From Liolophura sinensis (taxonomy: Eukaryota > Mollusca > Polyplacophora > Chitonida > Chitonidae): DNA of 60,000 nucleotides. Under the pieces are notes generated by a model. That model was not told the DNA's origin. It saw nothing but the letters and a program-made list of their open reading frames with translations, and ran no database searches. Positions within the stretch are counted from its first letter, which is position 1. Every line of letters starts with the position of its first letter. The stretch is from contig NC_088295.1 in NCBI RefSeq assembly GCF_032854445.1, forward strand, positions 33,717,385 through 33,777,384, in the 5' to 3' direction. This document shows positions 28,101 to 43,100 of this stretch, one piece after another. Position numbers and translations under genes: made by a program.

Positions 28101-31100
28101 ATCATTAAATCCTCATCACTGCGCAGCCTGGATGAGCACTGTCATGTACATGCAGCATGCAGACATGGATGGAGTGCTTGTGGTCAACCAGAATGCATAT
28201 GTATACTTTGAGTGTTCTGCATTACATTTGCTCTTGCATATGTATGATCTAAAATCATGTGTGTACAATTCAGTTTTTCACAATTCATATAAATTATGGG
28301 AGTTTTGTGAGTAAAGAAAGCAGGGCATAAATCCTGGGAAAAAGTGTCCACTGTACCCAAAATGCCACCTTGACCTCTTTGATCAATGGCTAGTGACCTA
28401 AACTGACATAGTCCAGCTAGACCAAAGGCTCAGGGAGGGCCTGAGACTAAAGCTATGCAGCTGTTCCTTAACTTTTCATGATGCATTTATACAGAGAACA
28501 TGTGCACAAGCTGTACATGTTCATGTAGCTGCTAAGCTTGATCACACCCACACGTACATGTAGCTTGTACATGTTAATGTTATTGTATTTGAGCTCTTCT
28601 CACTAGAAAAATGTCTGTATATCATTTGCCAACGACAACCTGAACACATATATACAAGAACTCCTAAAATAATCATGTATACGTACACATACACATACAC
28701 ATACAGGTATTTCAGGCTAGGCATACTCACCTGTAAAGTTCTAATGTTAAGGTATCCCCGGCCTGTTTGATTAACTGTTGAGCATCGTTGTGTGGTAATC
28801 CGTGAGTGCGCTGTCCATTGATCTCCTCCACATAGTCCCCCACGATCACACCCTCATTGTAGGCCTTACTGTTGGGGTTGATCTGTGTGTGACAGACAAG
28901 ACAGGCTGCTAGATCTGGGTTAATTTAATACATGTACAACTGACCCCATTCACAACCACCTTCTCTGAAAATCGTAGTACTACGCTATTACAGGTACACT
29001 CAGGTATTCACATTAGCAATTTAAATCATATGATACATCTACCTGAAATAAAAAAAAATATGTAAATGCATGTTCTCGCCTAACTTCTGATTACACATAC
29101 ATGTAGGCCTACGTTGACAGATTTCAAACTTCTCATAAGAACGGAGTGGGTTTTGTTTCCTCTGATCTTAACATAAACCTATATGTACATGTAGATCCTG
29201 AATTCCGTCACATCCACAAATTCAAGGCTATACAGGTGAACATAAAAGGGCATATGCTCAACATTTTTGACAAAAGGAAACTCAGCTTCATGACTGACTG
29301 TCGCAAATGTCAACTCCATGCCCTTTGGACAGGTATGTATGTACAGTACATGGACATTTATCTACATGTACAGTTGTATGTATACACTTACATGTGGAAA
29401 TAAAATTTGCATACATGTCCAAGTCACACACCTGCTGTAAAATTCATTCCTGTATTGATCACTCCATCCCTCACCACAAACACATGTGCACCCTAATTCT
29501 TCAACATTTTCAACTACCTCTGCAACCAATATTTTGAAACATTCTAAGACAACCATGTAGAGAAATGATTTGCACAGTTTCATGAAGCTTGCATCTTTAG
29601 TGACACAAACAAATCATTCTTAGTGTCATGTTCATACTAATTTTGTGCTGACTTTCCACTGAAAAACAGAACTTTAGTGGTTGAAAATGTTCAAGATTTA
29701 CAGTTTGTGCCTGGGCATTTCCATATATAAAGTACATCTATGAGACTTTCATTTGTACAAAGGTACCAATACTGTACATGCATCCTTAACACCTATACAT
29801 TGTAAATATTACTTTAAACTTTCTGTAAAATCCTGTATATGATACTGTGAAAAATATCCAATTTACATGTACATAGAATTAAATTATGGCATCCATATTT
29901 TACTGCTCTGAATACCGGTATAATAGGACAGTGTCCTAAAAACAGTCCAAACCTTGTTGCTTGTACAGTACATGAACATAAGTAAAATGGTCAAAATGCA
30001 TGGGTACATGTATGACTGACTCCACATGTGCATCTCATATCTCCAGTAGTGAATGAAAATGTCATCATTAGCAGTGAGGGGATAGCATCAGACAGATGGG
30101 CAGTGGAGAGTTGGAGTCAGCTGGCATGGGCAGGGATGGGGCAAAGGAGAGGAGGGCCAGTCAGGCATACAGACACCAAGGGGCATCAAGTTTCAACTCT
30201 CCAAGAAGCCAAAGGGTAAATTTAGTGTGCAAAGGATATAAATAGCTGAGATGCCTCAACAATGTGAAGGCATGTAGAATTTATGCTCAGTGAAATTGAC
30301 AGTTTGTTTCCATAGGTATACATGTGTATGTATTTATGCATAATGGTTCATTGGCTACACTGGTCCAGTGTCCACTACTACTGAACACTGGATGTGCATG
30401 AATGTGTATCAGCTTTTACACATAGTGAACACAGCTTTACTACATGGGCCAACTGGCTTGATTCCAGAGATGGAAGATTTCAGTGAATCATTTAATATTA
30501 TCATGGATCATGGTTGTTCACGTTTCCCTACAAACAATCTGACTTCTGATATAACACATGTTCATGTATATTCCCCAAGGTTAACCAATGCTGAACTCAC
30601 AAAAATAAGGAGAACTGGAAGCATTAAATGATTATATATAGAAAGCCTTTAATGCTTGCAGTCCTCCTTACACAAATGTTTGCCAAACTTGAAGGCTGCC
30701 TATCTCCAACAGGCAAAAGCTAAATGTGGGGCAACTGGGGACAAATACAGGAGTAGACCTCTTGCTGAGCAGAACTTGTTAGATAAAATATCTTGAGGAA
30801 CCATCCCAGGCCCACCAAGCAATGAGTGAGTAATACATCATTATCTAAATAATTCACAGGAAACCATTCAAGATGATGATGACAGCTAATGAAGACAAAC
30901 TACTTTAACATGAACATAATTCAAGTTCAAACTGTCCTTAAAACAAAACCTGAATGCCTAGATGTATTGCCTTTAAAATTTTCCCTCTGCCCCCTTCTTA
31001 GAAGCAGGAGAAAAGAGTTTTCATGTAAAATATTATACTAATTTGTTTGTTGGACCATTTCAACCATGGACACATCATCTTTCATCTGATACATAAGAGA

Positions 31101-34100
31101 TGCTGAACAGATTATAGAAAAAAACAATTTACTGGAAAAGAAACCTGGCAACAATGATTGATGTTCTAAACAACCTTGAAAATTTGGATTACACAAAACA
31201 AAACTGTGACTTCGAAGTTCTTTGGCATATTAAATGTACATGCGTACATACGTCTAAAATATACATATATATGTACCCAGTGTATACATGTACACACGTT
31301 TATCGATCACCAGTACATGAGAGCTTACGTCTGCCAATGTGAGAACATAAATGTACATGGGGCAAGGTATAAATGCGAAAACTAAACAATGTTTTTTTAT
31401 GCAGTAATTGTGTAAATCAATAAAACACTGACACTCCATGGGCTGTCTTTGAAAATAAAGTTAATTTTTTTTTCTTCCTTAAATAAACACAATGCAGAGA
31501 GGTCTGTACGTGTACTTAACAAAGACAAATTCTTTGTGTCAAAAGCGAGGACATTCGGGGCTGAAAGGCACCTTTGGGAATATAAAAATTACATCCAAAT
31601 AAAGTTTTTGGATGTCAGCTGGCAATTTCATTACAGGGCTTAGTTGTTCAGAGCTGGGCCTCTACTTTGACAGTTAAAGTAAAGCTGTCAATAAAATTGC
31701 AGGCCTCGTTCATAAAGCCGGCTGAGATCACTGCTGCACAGGTTACAGAAGACCACAGTTATGACGACCTTAAGCCTGGTCAGATTTAGGGGATTTCTGC
31801 AGTTTGACATCCAGATCAGCCTCATCTGTTAATGGAGTATCTTGAGGAGAATTTATTAGGACTACAGACAAGGTGCTATCCTGGGAATACATGGTAAATG
31901 GTGAAGGTTGCCAGAAAGTCCTGATAGCACCAAATTAGATTAGGCCAGCAGTGTGGACAGAACTCTATTGAAGGTACAATTCTATGCCCTATTATCCACG
32001 GCCACATTCTCTGACAGGATTTGATACACTTGCGGTTTGTTGCACACTGGTCTGCAGCCGAGAGTTTTAACAAACCTTGCACCATCAACTGGCCATGCAT
32101 AATGTGAACTGTTGGAGATATTCCAGATGAGGTCACTGATGGGAATGAGGTCCCCTTGCTTCCTGGAATTCATGTAGCACTAAAGGATAATTTGACTCTT
32201 TCCACAGAACAGTTCAACAGGGGGATGGTTCTGATGGACTATTCCCATCCACATTATAGACAAGTGAAGCTCTGCACGAGCTCTCACATCAGCATGTGCT
32301 TTCATCAAATTCATCACAATGCCTCCAACTTGCACATGGACAACAATACATGTACATTATTCTGAACTGAACAGACTTCAACACAGAAACTATTCTCTGC
32401 CATTCACGCAGTCCTAGATATTTTGTATGTGGTCTTGTTTATCTACACATACCAATCAATAAGTACAGTACATTTTGTACAATAACTTCTATTTCTCTAA
32501 AATGTACATCTAGATGTAACGATGTAGAAGCCACATGTACTACATACATACAAGAACATGTACATGTATATGTACCATATCAACATTCCACTGAATATTT
32601 TGTTCACCCAAATAAACAAACATACACATAGCAGAGCCCTGACCTTTCAGTTTACAACATATCAAATCTGTTGTACATTTCAACATCACACGTCATGAAT
32701 ACTGATGCTTAACATCCATAATTTCCTGTCAAATGTACTGATCCCTGACATGCATGGAGATTTCTTACACAAATGAAGCAGGCTTAACAAACATACACAA
32801 ATGCTAGCAGGTGATTCATTTTTGTAGGAATAGCATTCCGCGTCACAAACCTCAGTTCAGGAATTATTTCTGAAAATCAGTATGTGCATGTAACTGCACA
32901 CAACATTGTGATTTCCTCAGAGAAGTACTACTACTGGCCTGCACAACAACATAAGACATGCTTAATTTCTGCGAGTATCTGGCTTACCCTAATTCCTCAA
33001 CCCTTCCGCATATGAAAGAGCAACTTTCAGAGCAATTTATGTACATCCTTCATTTGATTTTGCAGAGAAATTCCATTGGTTGGATTGGTCAGTTTGAGAG
33101 CTTCACAAAAAGTATATGTTTGAATAAACACCTTGCAAACAGGCGCAAAGGTTTGAGAATTACAGTATGTTTCAAAGACACTGTACCACGTAGTTTAGAT
33201 GTTATCAAACATAACTAGGATTAACATTCTATACATGTATATATGTATGCATTTGTAACGCTTTTGCAGTACAAAGACACACCCAGTACACATGCCACAT
33301 TGCCATGAGTGCATAACTTCGTGAACATGAATTTGTTGTGTGAAACATGTCCTACACCTGTATGGACATACATGTGTCACATATTTTGACAAACCAGCAC
33401 AATAAGTACCATACACAGTAATTTATGTACAAATACATGTAATTTGTGCATTTTTTTTGTGCACATTCATGTACATGAACCCTGTACAATATAAATACTC
33501 AATTTACATAACTAATTACAGTACCTGTCTTCCTGCGGTCTTCATCTTAGTGAATCTATCACAAAGTGATTAGCTTTATCTTGTACTCCAAAGGTATATA
33601 TGTGTAAGCCTGGTAACCCAGTCAAGCCAAAGTTCACCTGCCCAGGTTAATGGTGTGCTTAAAACCTCTTCTTAGCCCAGGGCTACAAGCTTTTGTGGGG
33701 AGGGGACCATTCTTAATGTGGCAGTGCATTCCTGGGAACAAACACCCTCTATTAAGTGTTCATGCTGGCTTCTGGTGCCCTTTTAGGCTATCTATTGATA
33801 CATCATAGTACAGTTATCAATTATGGGACAACAGTGGCAGAAGGCTGTCACCATACATTTGGCACTGCAGGGGATTGTTGTCCACTAACTGTCACCTGAC
33901 CAGGCTGACCGGGTATAAATACTTCAGGATAAAATGCTCCATTGGAAGCTATTCATAAGCCCATGGTGTCAAGACTCAAGATAACATTCTTAGAGATTAT
34001 CACTGACTGGAAGGTTTACACTCAAATGTATGTAGACCTACAGATGTTTGTATGCAGTGCATCTCTTGTGTCTTCTACAATCTCTTACAAAATCTACATG

Positions 34101-37100
34101 TATATGTACATGTTATATATTATATTCATAAAAAAAGTATGGAAACAAAGACTCAATAATAATTTGTTGCAACAATAAACATGACAACTATGCTCAAGTA
34201 CACTGCAAATTTTCAGCTAAAGAATAAACATGAGGATACATGTACACATGCCAATACAGGAAACAACATTCCATAGTACTACTACCTAATTATATACTGT
34301 ATTACTGTAATGAATGTACATGTAACCTCTGCACTAACATCTGACCTCAGCTGCTTACAATACTGCATGAGCATTTTTCCCGAAGGGGTGTTTAAAGCTG
34401 TATCAGAACAAAGATGTCACATGTGCAAATAATCTAAGCTGCTAGCATAATGCTAATCCAGTTGGCACTTTAAGGGTATTAAAGTGGCGAAGTTGTACCA
34501 GACAGAGCCACTGTGAGTTGGAAGTCCTGTGTCAGGTTACCATGTACCCTTCTGGTCAAATTACCCACAAGCCTGCATGTCAGACAGGTACCAATTTGTA
34601 CATAGCTACTGTTAAACAGAGCATAACATTGCTAACCAAATATTATCACAGCTTCACAGTTGTAAAGGCAGTAGCCACTGCTCTGTTAAACAAACAAATA
34701 CATATTGATGTGGAATTTGGCAATATTAATACATTCTATATTTTTATGAGAACAAAATATAACTTGACAAATAAAAGCAAACCTGCCATTGCAGAAAAAG
34801 ATCAAAGAAAAGGTGTTGTAGAGAGTATATTATACATCCACTTGTGCATGTACACATAGATGATAATAACAAAGTACATGTGCACAGAAGCTGTTTACTT
34901 GGACTGTTGTAATTTACTAACACACAGCATTGTACATTATTTACCGGCATGTTTCCTTTGCTATAAACACCAATGCGGTCACTGTGAGTTCAAGTCCAGC
35001 TCATGTTGGCTTCCTCTCCGGCCGTACGTAGGAAGGTCTGCCAGCAACCTACGGATGGCCGTGGGTTTCCCCCGGGATCTGCCAATTTCCTCCCACCATA
35101 ATGCTAGTCGCCGTCATATAAATGAAATATTCTTGAGTACGGCATAAAACACCAATCGAATAAATAAATAAAATACTTTGCAATAAACTTATCAGAAATG
35201 AACATGTACCAGACAACTGACAAGATCATTACTTGGTACACATGTACATGTACATTGCACATTTTCCATATAAATAGGTGTATGGACTCCGCAGATAGAA
35301 ACACACACTAAATAATGAATATGTAAATGAGCTGAAAGGAAAAGAATACTGAATGAATGAATGAATGAATGAATGACTTTGGCTTAACGCCTTGTCGGCA
35401 AAATTTGTGCCATATTGTGGGGAAAATGATCAATGAAAGAAACACTTAGGAAGTTCATTTCGAATATGATTTATATAGCATTCTGAATGTGATATTCTAT
35501 AGCATCACATTTTGTTACCTACAGCACTGCCTTCAAAAACCCCAAGAGCAGGTTGCTAGCTGTATGAATGGGACCAGTGTAAGGCTTCTGGATCAAAACA
35601 GTCTGTGTTCTGTTGTGTTGATTACATTTGGAATTTGGGGAATGCCCCCATAAATTGACCAGAAGATAAAACAGTGCCAGCTGGACCCCATGCAAGAGGT
35701 GGGCCTTTCATGAAGTCTGCTCCCTCTTGTAAACTAGGCCATAAGACACCAAGTCCTCAGGGGGTGCCAGCTTCTATTGTCACAGCTGAACAAAGACATG
35801 ACCCCAGAACCACCTTACAGCATGTCTTACGACTTTGGTTTCCAGAGTATACTAGTAATCAAAACAATTACAAATTCATGGAGATGTGCAGTTACATATG
35901 TGCATGTCAACAGTGCTCTCTGCAATATACTTTTTCAATGTATTATTAGTTAAAAAGACATGAAACAAGAACTCAATATTTTCTTATAACAATACATGTA
36001 TATAAATATATATATATATTTGATATGATTGGTGTTTTACGCCATACTGAAGAATATTTCACCTATACGACAACGGCCAGCATTATAATGGCAGGAAACC
36101 AGGCATAGCCCGGGGGACACCCTTTGACTATTGGCAGGTTTACATGTATAGGAGATGTGTACTAATGCACTTAATAAATTATGATGTACAAATATGTATT
36201 ATTTCAAGACATATAGAACTACATGTACCTGTACCAACTCCATATTTGGGCATATGCACACTATTACATGTACATAGCATACATCATGTAACCTTGAATT
36301 AGACATTAATTAGGCAATATTCTTTCTGATATATAAGTGTCATGTATATTTGTCAGTGCTATTCCCTGCCACCACAGTGCAGATCGTATTGTAAAAGACA
36401 TTGTACCATACAGCAAAGAGATTCAACCAGAAGTGGTTATACAGTGTGTGTACATTTTACATGCACTGCCAAATGTAAACAGATCTCAGTTGTTAATCTA
36501 CTCACAGGCCCAGACACAAGTGGGTTCTAATGGACAATCTGAATGAAACACTAGAAACTTACCCCCAGAGAACCACAGATCTTAATAGGGCAGCAAAAAG
36601 CATGGGCTACAGAATCAAACCACAGTATAAGCAATGGTCCAGAGCAGCAGAGGCCAGCAGTTACAGTGATACTACAGCCATGGCACACACTACAAGCCCT
36701 GGTCCATGTGCCAATCACAATAACACTCCCCACACACCAGTCAGTGGTTTGATCCCTAATTTAGGTTACAACAGCCCCTTCTCTAAGCTCACTGGGTACC
36801 CAGGACCAGCAGCTGTCTAACCTCTACCACATAGCAAATGGGACTACTCCAAGACAGATGGTTGGGAGTGGAGATAATTTACCCCTTAATTCTAAATCAC
36901 ATTTCGATCAGGAAGGACCAGGCTCAAGGAAAAATGACAGTAGTGACAGGCAGAGCAGAGCCATTGTATGCTGATGTGCTGCCATGTTTGTTATTCATTT
37001 AAATGGTCAGTCAGTCACAAGAGAATCTCTAATCCACTTTTAATCAATAAAATACAGATTTTCACAATCTCTTAAAGGGGCAATCCTGAAACAATGCCAC

Positions 37101-40100
37101 TTTCTCTGATGACCTGGTTATCTTGACATCTTGTCAAACAACAGCCTGGGAATTGAGAATTTGGCAAGCAAAAGCAATAACACAATGCATCCATTCACTT
37201 AATTCGCATTATAAAAATGATGAATTCATTTTCCCCACAAAGTTGACAGCGCAAATGAATCAGTTTTTCATTAAAATTTCAAGAATATGAACCCATGATA
37301 TCTGATTTATTATAATACGAGCTTTTTTCTTTTTTAATTAAACTACTGTTTTTCAACGGGGTACATTAGATCTCTGCCAACTGTAAGCTATGGGCCTACA
37401 TGCATGTAACTTGCAACAGATTCATACATGTAACATGTGAACCAAAAGCAGCAGCTACATAAAACAGGTTCAGGCACATACATGCAAATAAAGAGAATAT
37501 TGATCAAGAATTTGTTTCATTTGCCAAGATAAATGAAGAGAAATGTGTGTAATTTCCTCAGAAGACCTGGTTTTGACAAGTTCAATTACACTACCCTATA
37601 TGGACACTGTATTACTGCCAGTAAACTGCATGCTGTCCAATTTCCTTCTCAGAAACTGCACGGTTTTGTTCCGAAAACATTCACTTAAATCTTGAGACCC
37701 TAAACTCAGCTCTTCTCTATTGCTCTTCCTTTTATTATTAAGGTTATTTGAAATAATGAAATCCTTCACATTAAGTGATCATCAAACACACAAGGGCAAG
37801 CAGTGCAGATGTCTGTTCTTGTGTAATAATGCAGAGTAGGAGCTGGTCCTGGTAGAAAACCATTTGCCATTAACGCTTGCAAAAATTTCACATTTTGTAC
37901 TTAACTTCCTTCCTTTTGACTGTCATGCAGCATTCTTTCTTTAAGACTTTATACCGCGCATACACACACATGCCAACATACTGCTAACATCAAAAATGTA
38001 CAAGGATCACCTTCCTTTAGAGTTCACATATCTCATTATCTTGATGATTTATATCAGAGCAGTTGTTGGCCAAAACAGTAAACTGAGATCTGTGAATTTT
38101 GCCATTTCCATCTTCTACTCAAACAGACAAGTTGGGTATTAATAACAGACACCACCTTGAGCCTAAAAATAACCTTGAAGTAAAAAACCATTTGGTTGAA
38201 AATATCTCCAAGCTCCCTTGGCTTCCTTTGAGGGATGCGATAGGTTGCCATCAGCTATAATTTCAAAAATAACCCCATAACCCAAACTCCTAGTATCCTT
38301 TTTATACATGGTCAGATAGGTGCAGAGAGGAAAGGTTGAGCCTTTGAAGGTATGATACAACTACTTGTCAGGGGTGATTCATCCAAATGGCAATGTCTCC
38401 CATCTTAACATCATATGTGAATAGGGAGCAGCAGACTTTTCCCTTCCCCACAGGTGTAGCACTATTGGCTTTGTTTTATTCACATACTGAACTGTACGTA
38501 ATTCACAACTACATGAATTCACAACTACATGAACTGCATGAACTAAATGTACATGAATGTCCAAAATTGTGATACATGTATGTGCAGTTACGACATGGCA
38601 TGTGCACTATACTGAAAAAATCAAATTTTGAAAGACAATGCTCAGCTTTAAATAACATGTACCAATGCATGTAAATGCTTAGTTCACTACACATAATTAT
38701 AGAAGGAGTTGATGAAGCAAATGTATAACATGTAAAAACGTATGCCAAATTACACATGTATGTGTCTGAACAACCGTAGTGCTCATCATATTTATCTGTT
38801 CCATGTACATTTATATACATGTTATCACAGTAAGTACATGACGTATATTAAATAAATCAAGAATGCAAATGACATTTCCAAAGCAATGGTGACTTTCTGT
38901 TATTCTGTGGGTTGTTACATGAAATGTACCCATGAAAAAAAAGTCATGTCCAAATGTTTAAAATGTGCAAAGAGCAAAGAAACACAAAATGAATCTCATT
39001 TATTTACATGTACATCTACCTGGTAGAATATATTACAGCATATGCCTTGAACTCAAACTAAGCATCTATGTTTAAAATCCACTCTTTTAATATCTTTACA
39101 CTGATTTCTTTGCTTTATGATATAGATAAATGCAAAAAGATACTTTACTCACACTAAATTAGTTAGGCAATATCAAACGGTATGAGAGTTTCAATACATC
39201 TTGCTGCCCCTACTGAAAGTAGCCTGAAGGTTTTATCATTTGACACTGACAGTGGTTGTCACTTACACTTACCCCAAACAATATTTACACGTGCCAGAAA
39301 CCTGACAATCATTCCTAAAATATAAATGCTCAATGTAAAGGGAAAAACACTGACTTCTGATTTTGCTTTGACACAGTAATATGATTTACACGTATATGTA
39401 GATCTACATCAAATGTTTAAACAAACTATGGAGTCCTTGTACAGCTAATTTCCACTCACATACTACAAAAGTCAGCCAGCCATAGGTTAATTTCAATTAT
39501 TAAACCCCTACTTGTCATTCCAATGAACTAGGTCAGCCCATTCAGGAGTAAGGTCAAAGCCTATCAAAACTTCGCTGAGCGGGAAACTACCAGTGAGTAG
39601 GGGTATTTATTAATGAACTTGAAGGTTCTGGGACATTAATGACTGGGTGTGAGCTGACTGTGTAGTTGATGACAGTTGAGATAGCTCCCTGAGCAGGTAA
39701 TTACCCTAATACCACACTGTACACGACACACACGCATCAATGCTGTCCGTGGAGGTACAGTATTCACAGTGATCTATACAGGTCGGGGTTTGTGTTCAAA
39801 CTCTTTGGAGCTGTAGCAATATCAGACAAAATAATAGTTAAAGGGTTAACCATAATTGATAGCTAGGGTCTGTCAAATTTCACGTCATTCACCTGGATCA
39901 AAGTGTTACTTGTGTAACTGTATATTGCTTAGTCTACAGCTGGTCCAATGCAAAAACAATAGCCTCCTACAAGTGATGAGAAAAACACAATTTACCAATC
40001 CTCAGGTGTCCCTTTAGGGCTATCACATTCCAAAAACAACCATACCATCATATCTTGCAAAATACTTGATGGGCAATATTAGATACAGCTTATAACCAAC

Positions 40101-43100
40101 ATCAAGCTCAAGGAAAATGTTCAGGTAGGCTAGGTAAAAGTACTTACTTTTTCCACGCCACATCCAAAGCTGAAACCTGGCCAAGATTTGCAGTCCTATG
40201 CCAGTACCTGGTTATTCTCCCTCTCCCCGTTCAGTCAGAATTAATAGACAGAAGCAGAGGGGTCAGACATTCACAAAGATAGTACCCAAACTAGGAGGCA
40301 CACATTCTCAGAGGTCACAGGATGCCACAGCCTCAGGTCACTGCCATGGCAACTGGATGCCATATATGGCACAGCCACTCACTGGAGGGGAGAGCATGAG
40401 GAGATGGAAGAGGGTTGAAGGAGGTTCAAGGAAAAGATTGCAGCCATCTGTCTGTCATGTGTTTAATTACATTGCCCAATTACTGGTTCATTTCCTGGCC
40501 AGAGGTAAATTATAGTGTTGAGCCACAGACTTAATTCTGGGCACCCATGGCACACAGCAGAAGAGGATGGATTAACCTTGGCATGCAACTTTTCTGAATA
40601 ATGTTAGCTCATTTTTTCAAGACAATACTAAATATGCATGTTATGAAATCATCCTAAGAACATTCTAAAATTCACATTTTACAGATCTTATATTAAATGT
40701 GTGGGCTGGTACATGGTTGTCGAAATATGCAAGTTCTGAAATAGGGTAAAGTATGAAAAAGGGATACAATTTCAGTTCCATATGTATACATACATGTTTA
40801 TTTTTGTGCACTGCAAGTGTCATGGACATCATGATACCACTAAACACCAGTAAAACAAATACCATCTCTAAAATGTATATTTAAGGTACCATATAGTGGT
40901 AATGGTATTCTTTTATCATAAGGCATATTGATTACTATTTTGGTAAATTGGATGAAAAATTCCAGATAATACATGTACATTTGTATGTAACAGAAACAAT
41001 ATTTATTTAAAGTTAAATATTTCATCACAATTAATGACAAACTGAGGACAACTGACAATGACGACTTCTATATATACTCTACATGAGTTATTGCCCATGC
41101 TGTCCCAGACCCAGAGCTGGAAGAACCAGTGAGCAGACTTGGAATCCTACAGGAGACAAAAATAGAGCTTGTACTAATGACTTTTTATTTCACCAGAGAA
41201 GGCGTCATCCGTGAAGTATGTAGGCAGGGCTGTAGTTCTCTCACACGCACTGGGCTGTTCTTTAAACTCCCCCTCCCTTCCACCTCTTCTCACCTTCTCC
41301 ATGTACTATGAGATGTAGGTAAGAAGGTTTTCTTCTGGTCTCTGACTCACCCCCTCCTTTCCTTCCTCTCTGCCAGCTACATACTGTAGTCAGCACCCTA
41401 GTGCAGACATGTGCTCAAAGGCCTGCTGCTATAACCAGGATCTACATGTTTTACCCTTTTGCCAAATTCTACATTAGCACCTTGAAAGTTTCCAAGACGT
41501 CATTCACATTTGGTTCTCATGATGACTACTAAACATACTAACAGCCGGGCTAGTGCATTTTACCAGCAATATTTTATACAAGGGAAAGGCTAAAATAACA
41601 CACTTGTCTACACAGCATACAACTACATGTATGAACATGACAATGCACTACTCTGCAGAATACAGGTAAAAATGCAAATACCCGCAGGTACTGTACTAGT
41701 ATGTAAATGCATGTATGGTACTGGCACTGTATAATCAGTTAGGCAGAGTTTCAAGAAGCACTGGTTATATGTTACATGTACATGATGTACATGTACTACG
41801 AGGATTTCATTTATTTATTTGATTACGCTGTACTCAAGAATATTTCATTTATACCACGGTGTCCAGCATCATGGTTAGCGGAAACTGGGCAGAACCAAAG
41901 CCAACGACCATTCGCAAGTTGCTGGTAGACCCTTCCACGTACGACAGGATAGGGAGGCCACCAGGAGTCGGACCTGAACCCACACTGACCGCATTGGTGG
42001 GAGGCTCCTTGGTCATTGCACCATGTTGGACCGTTTCAAACCGTTTCAGCCACAGAGGCCCCCTGTACTATGAGAATACAATCTTATTAAGAAGAGGTTG
42101 ACCTTTATGTACATACATGTATATGTACACCTCATGTCCTCTGCTCAACTTTCAATTTGGTTTTTAGGTCAACTGGGTTTGCTTGGATTCTGCCTGGTAT
42201 CTTCCTACTATAATGCTTACAGGCTAAGAGACCACTTAGATGTATTTTTGTTGTAAATTTTAATAAACTGCCAATCAGAAAAATGTCAGTATTGAGCGTT
42301 ATCATCTAAAATAGAATTTTTTTTTCACATATCAAACTTTAAGTAAAATACATTGAGAGTAAATAAATAATTCAACAGCTCAACAATAATGACCAAAACA
42401 AAAATATGTGTACCGCTTGACATTCCAACTTTTTTTAACATAAAATTTTAGCACATGGAAGTTGATAGTAAAAGGAGTACATGTGCTCATCGTATACCAA
42501 AGAGCGCTTTTCTTTTTCTCCTAATTTTTGTTAACTCTCTCATATCTAAACATCGCAAATTATGTCACCCACTTTTTATAGTTTTGATTTTTTAAAAAGA
42601 ATTCCTTCTCTTTTAATTACATCCATATAAACATACATGTTCACCATGATGTCTTGTGTTATGCTGTACCAGTCAACTATCGCCTCCAGTCATCTACATA
42701 CAAATTCAGGCATATCTCATTAAACAAGTAAACAAATCTGTTTGCTGCTTATGTTTTAATGTATTGCTGCTGTGGTCATAAGTTCATGTCCCACAATAAA
42801 AGCATTTAAACATCTCCAAGTAGGTAGAAGGTAATAAAGAATTATTCTTTCAATGAAGAGAAAAACAAGCCTTTTAGCCCATAGCTGTTCTCTACATTTA
42901 CCACTCTATCCATGGGAGGTAACTCTGGAAGGAATGGATTACCTCAGGTGTTGTAATGGATTTAAGTAACAAATTTTTCAATTTCTCAATTAACTTTACA
43001 TGTTAATTTTTAGCTACCTTCTTACAAATAAAAAACTTCATAAATTTGGACTGATTAGTTCTTCAACACATTTTTCCCCACCAAATCTTGTTACCTACCT

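Larger units (their letters stand above)
25095..28730 (-). other. Intron 2
   Basis: Holds the nested SINE pair (26775-27203) and a deleted SINE (27564-27755). A GTAAG-bounded 33-nt candidate at about 25738-25770 is out of phase for this intron. Confidence 0.7.

Noticed and set aside
40198-40515. 105-codon plus-strand open frame
   Set aside because: Antisense within intron 1, no domain, ordinary low-complexity translation; no splice or promoter evidence.
41859-42101. 80-codon plus-strand frame
   Set aside because: Lies antisense inside a SINE copy; translation of repeat sequence.
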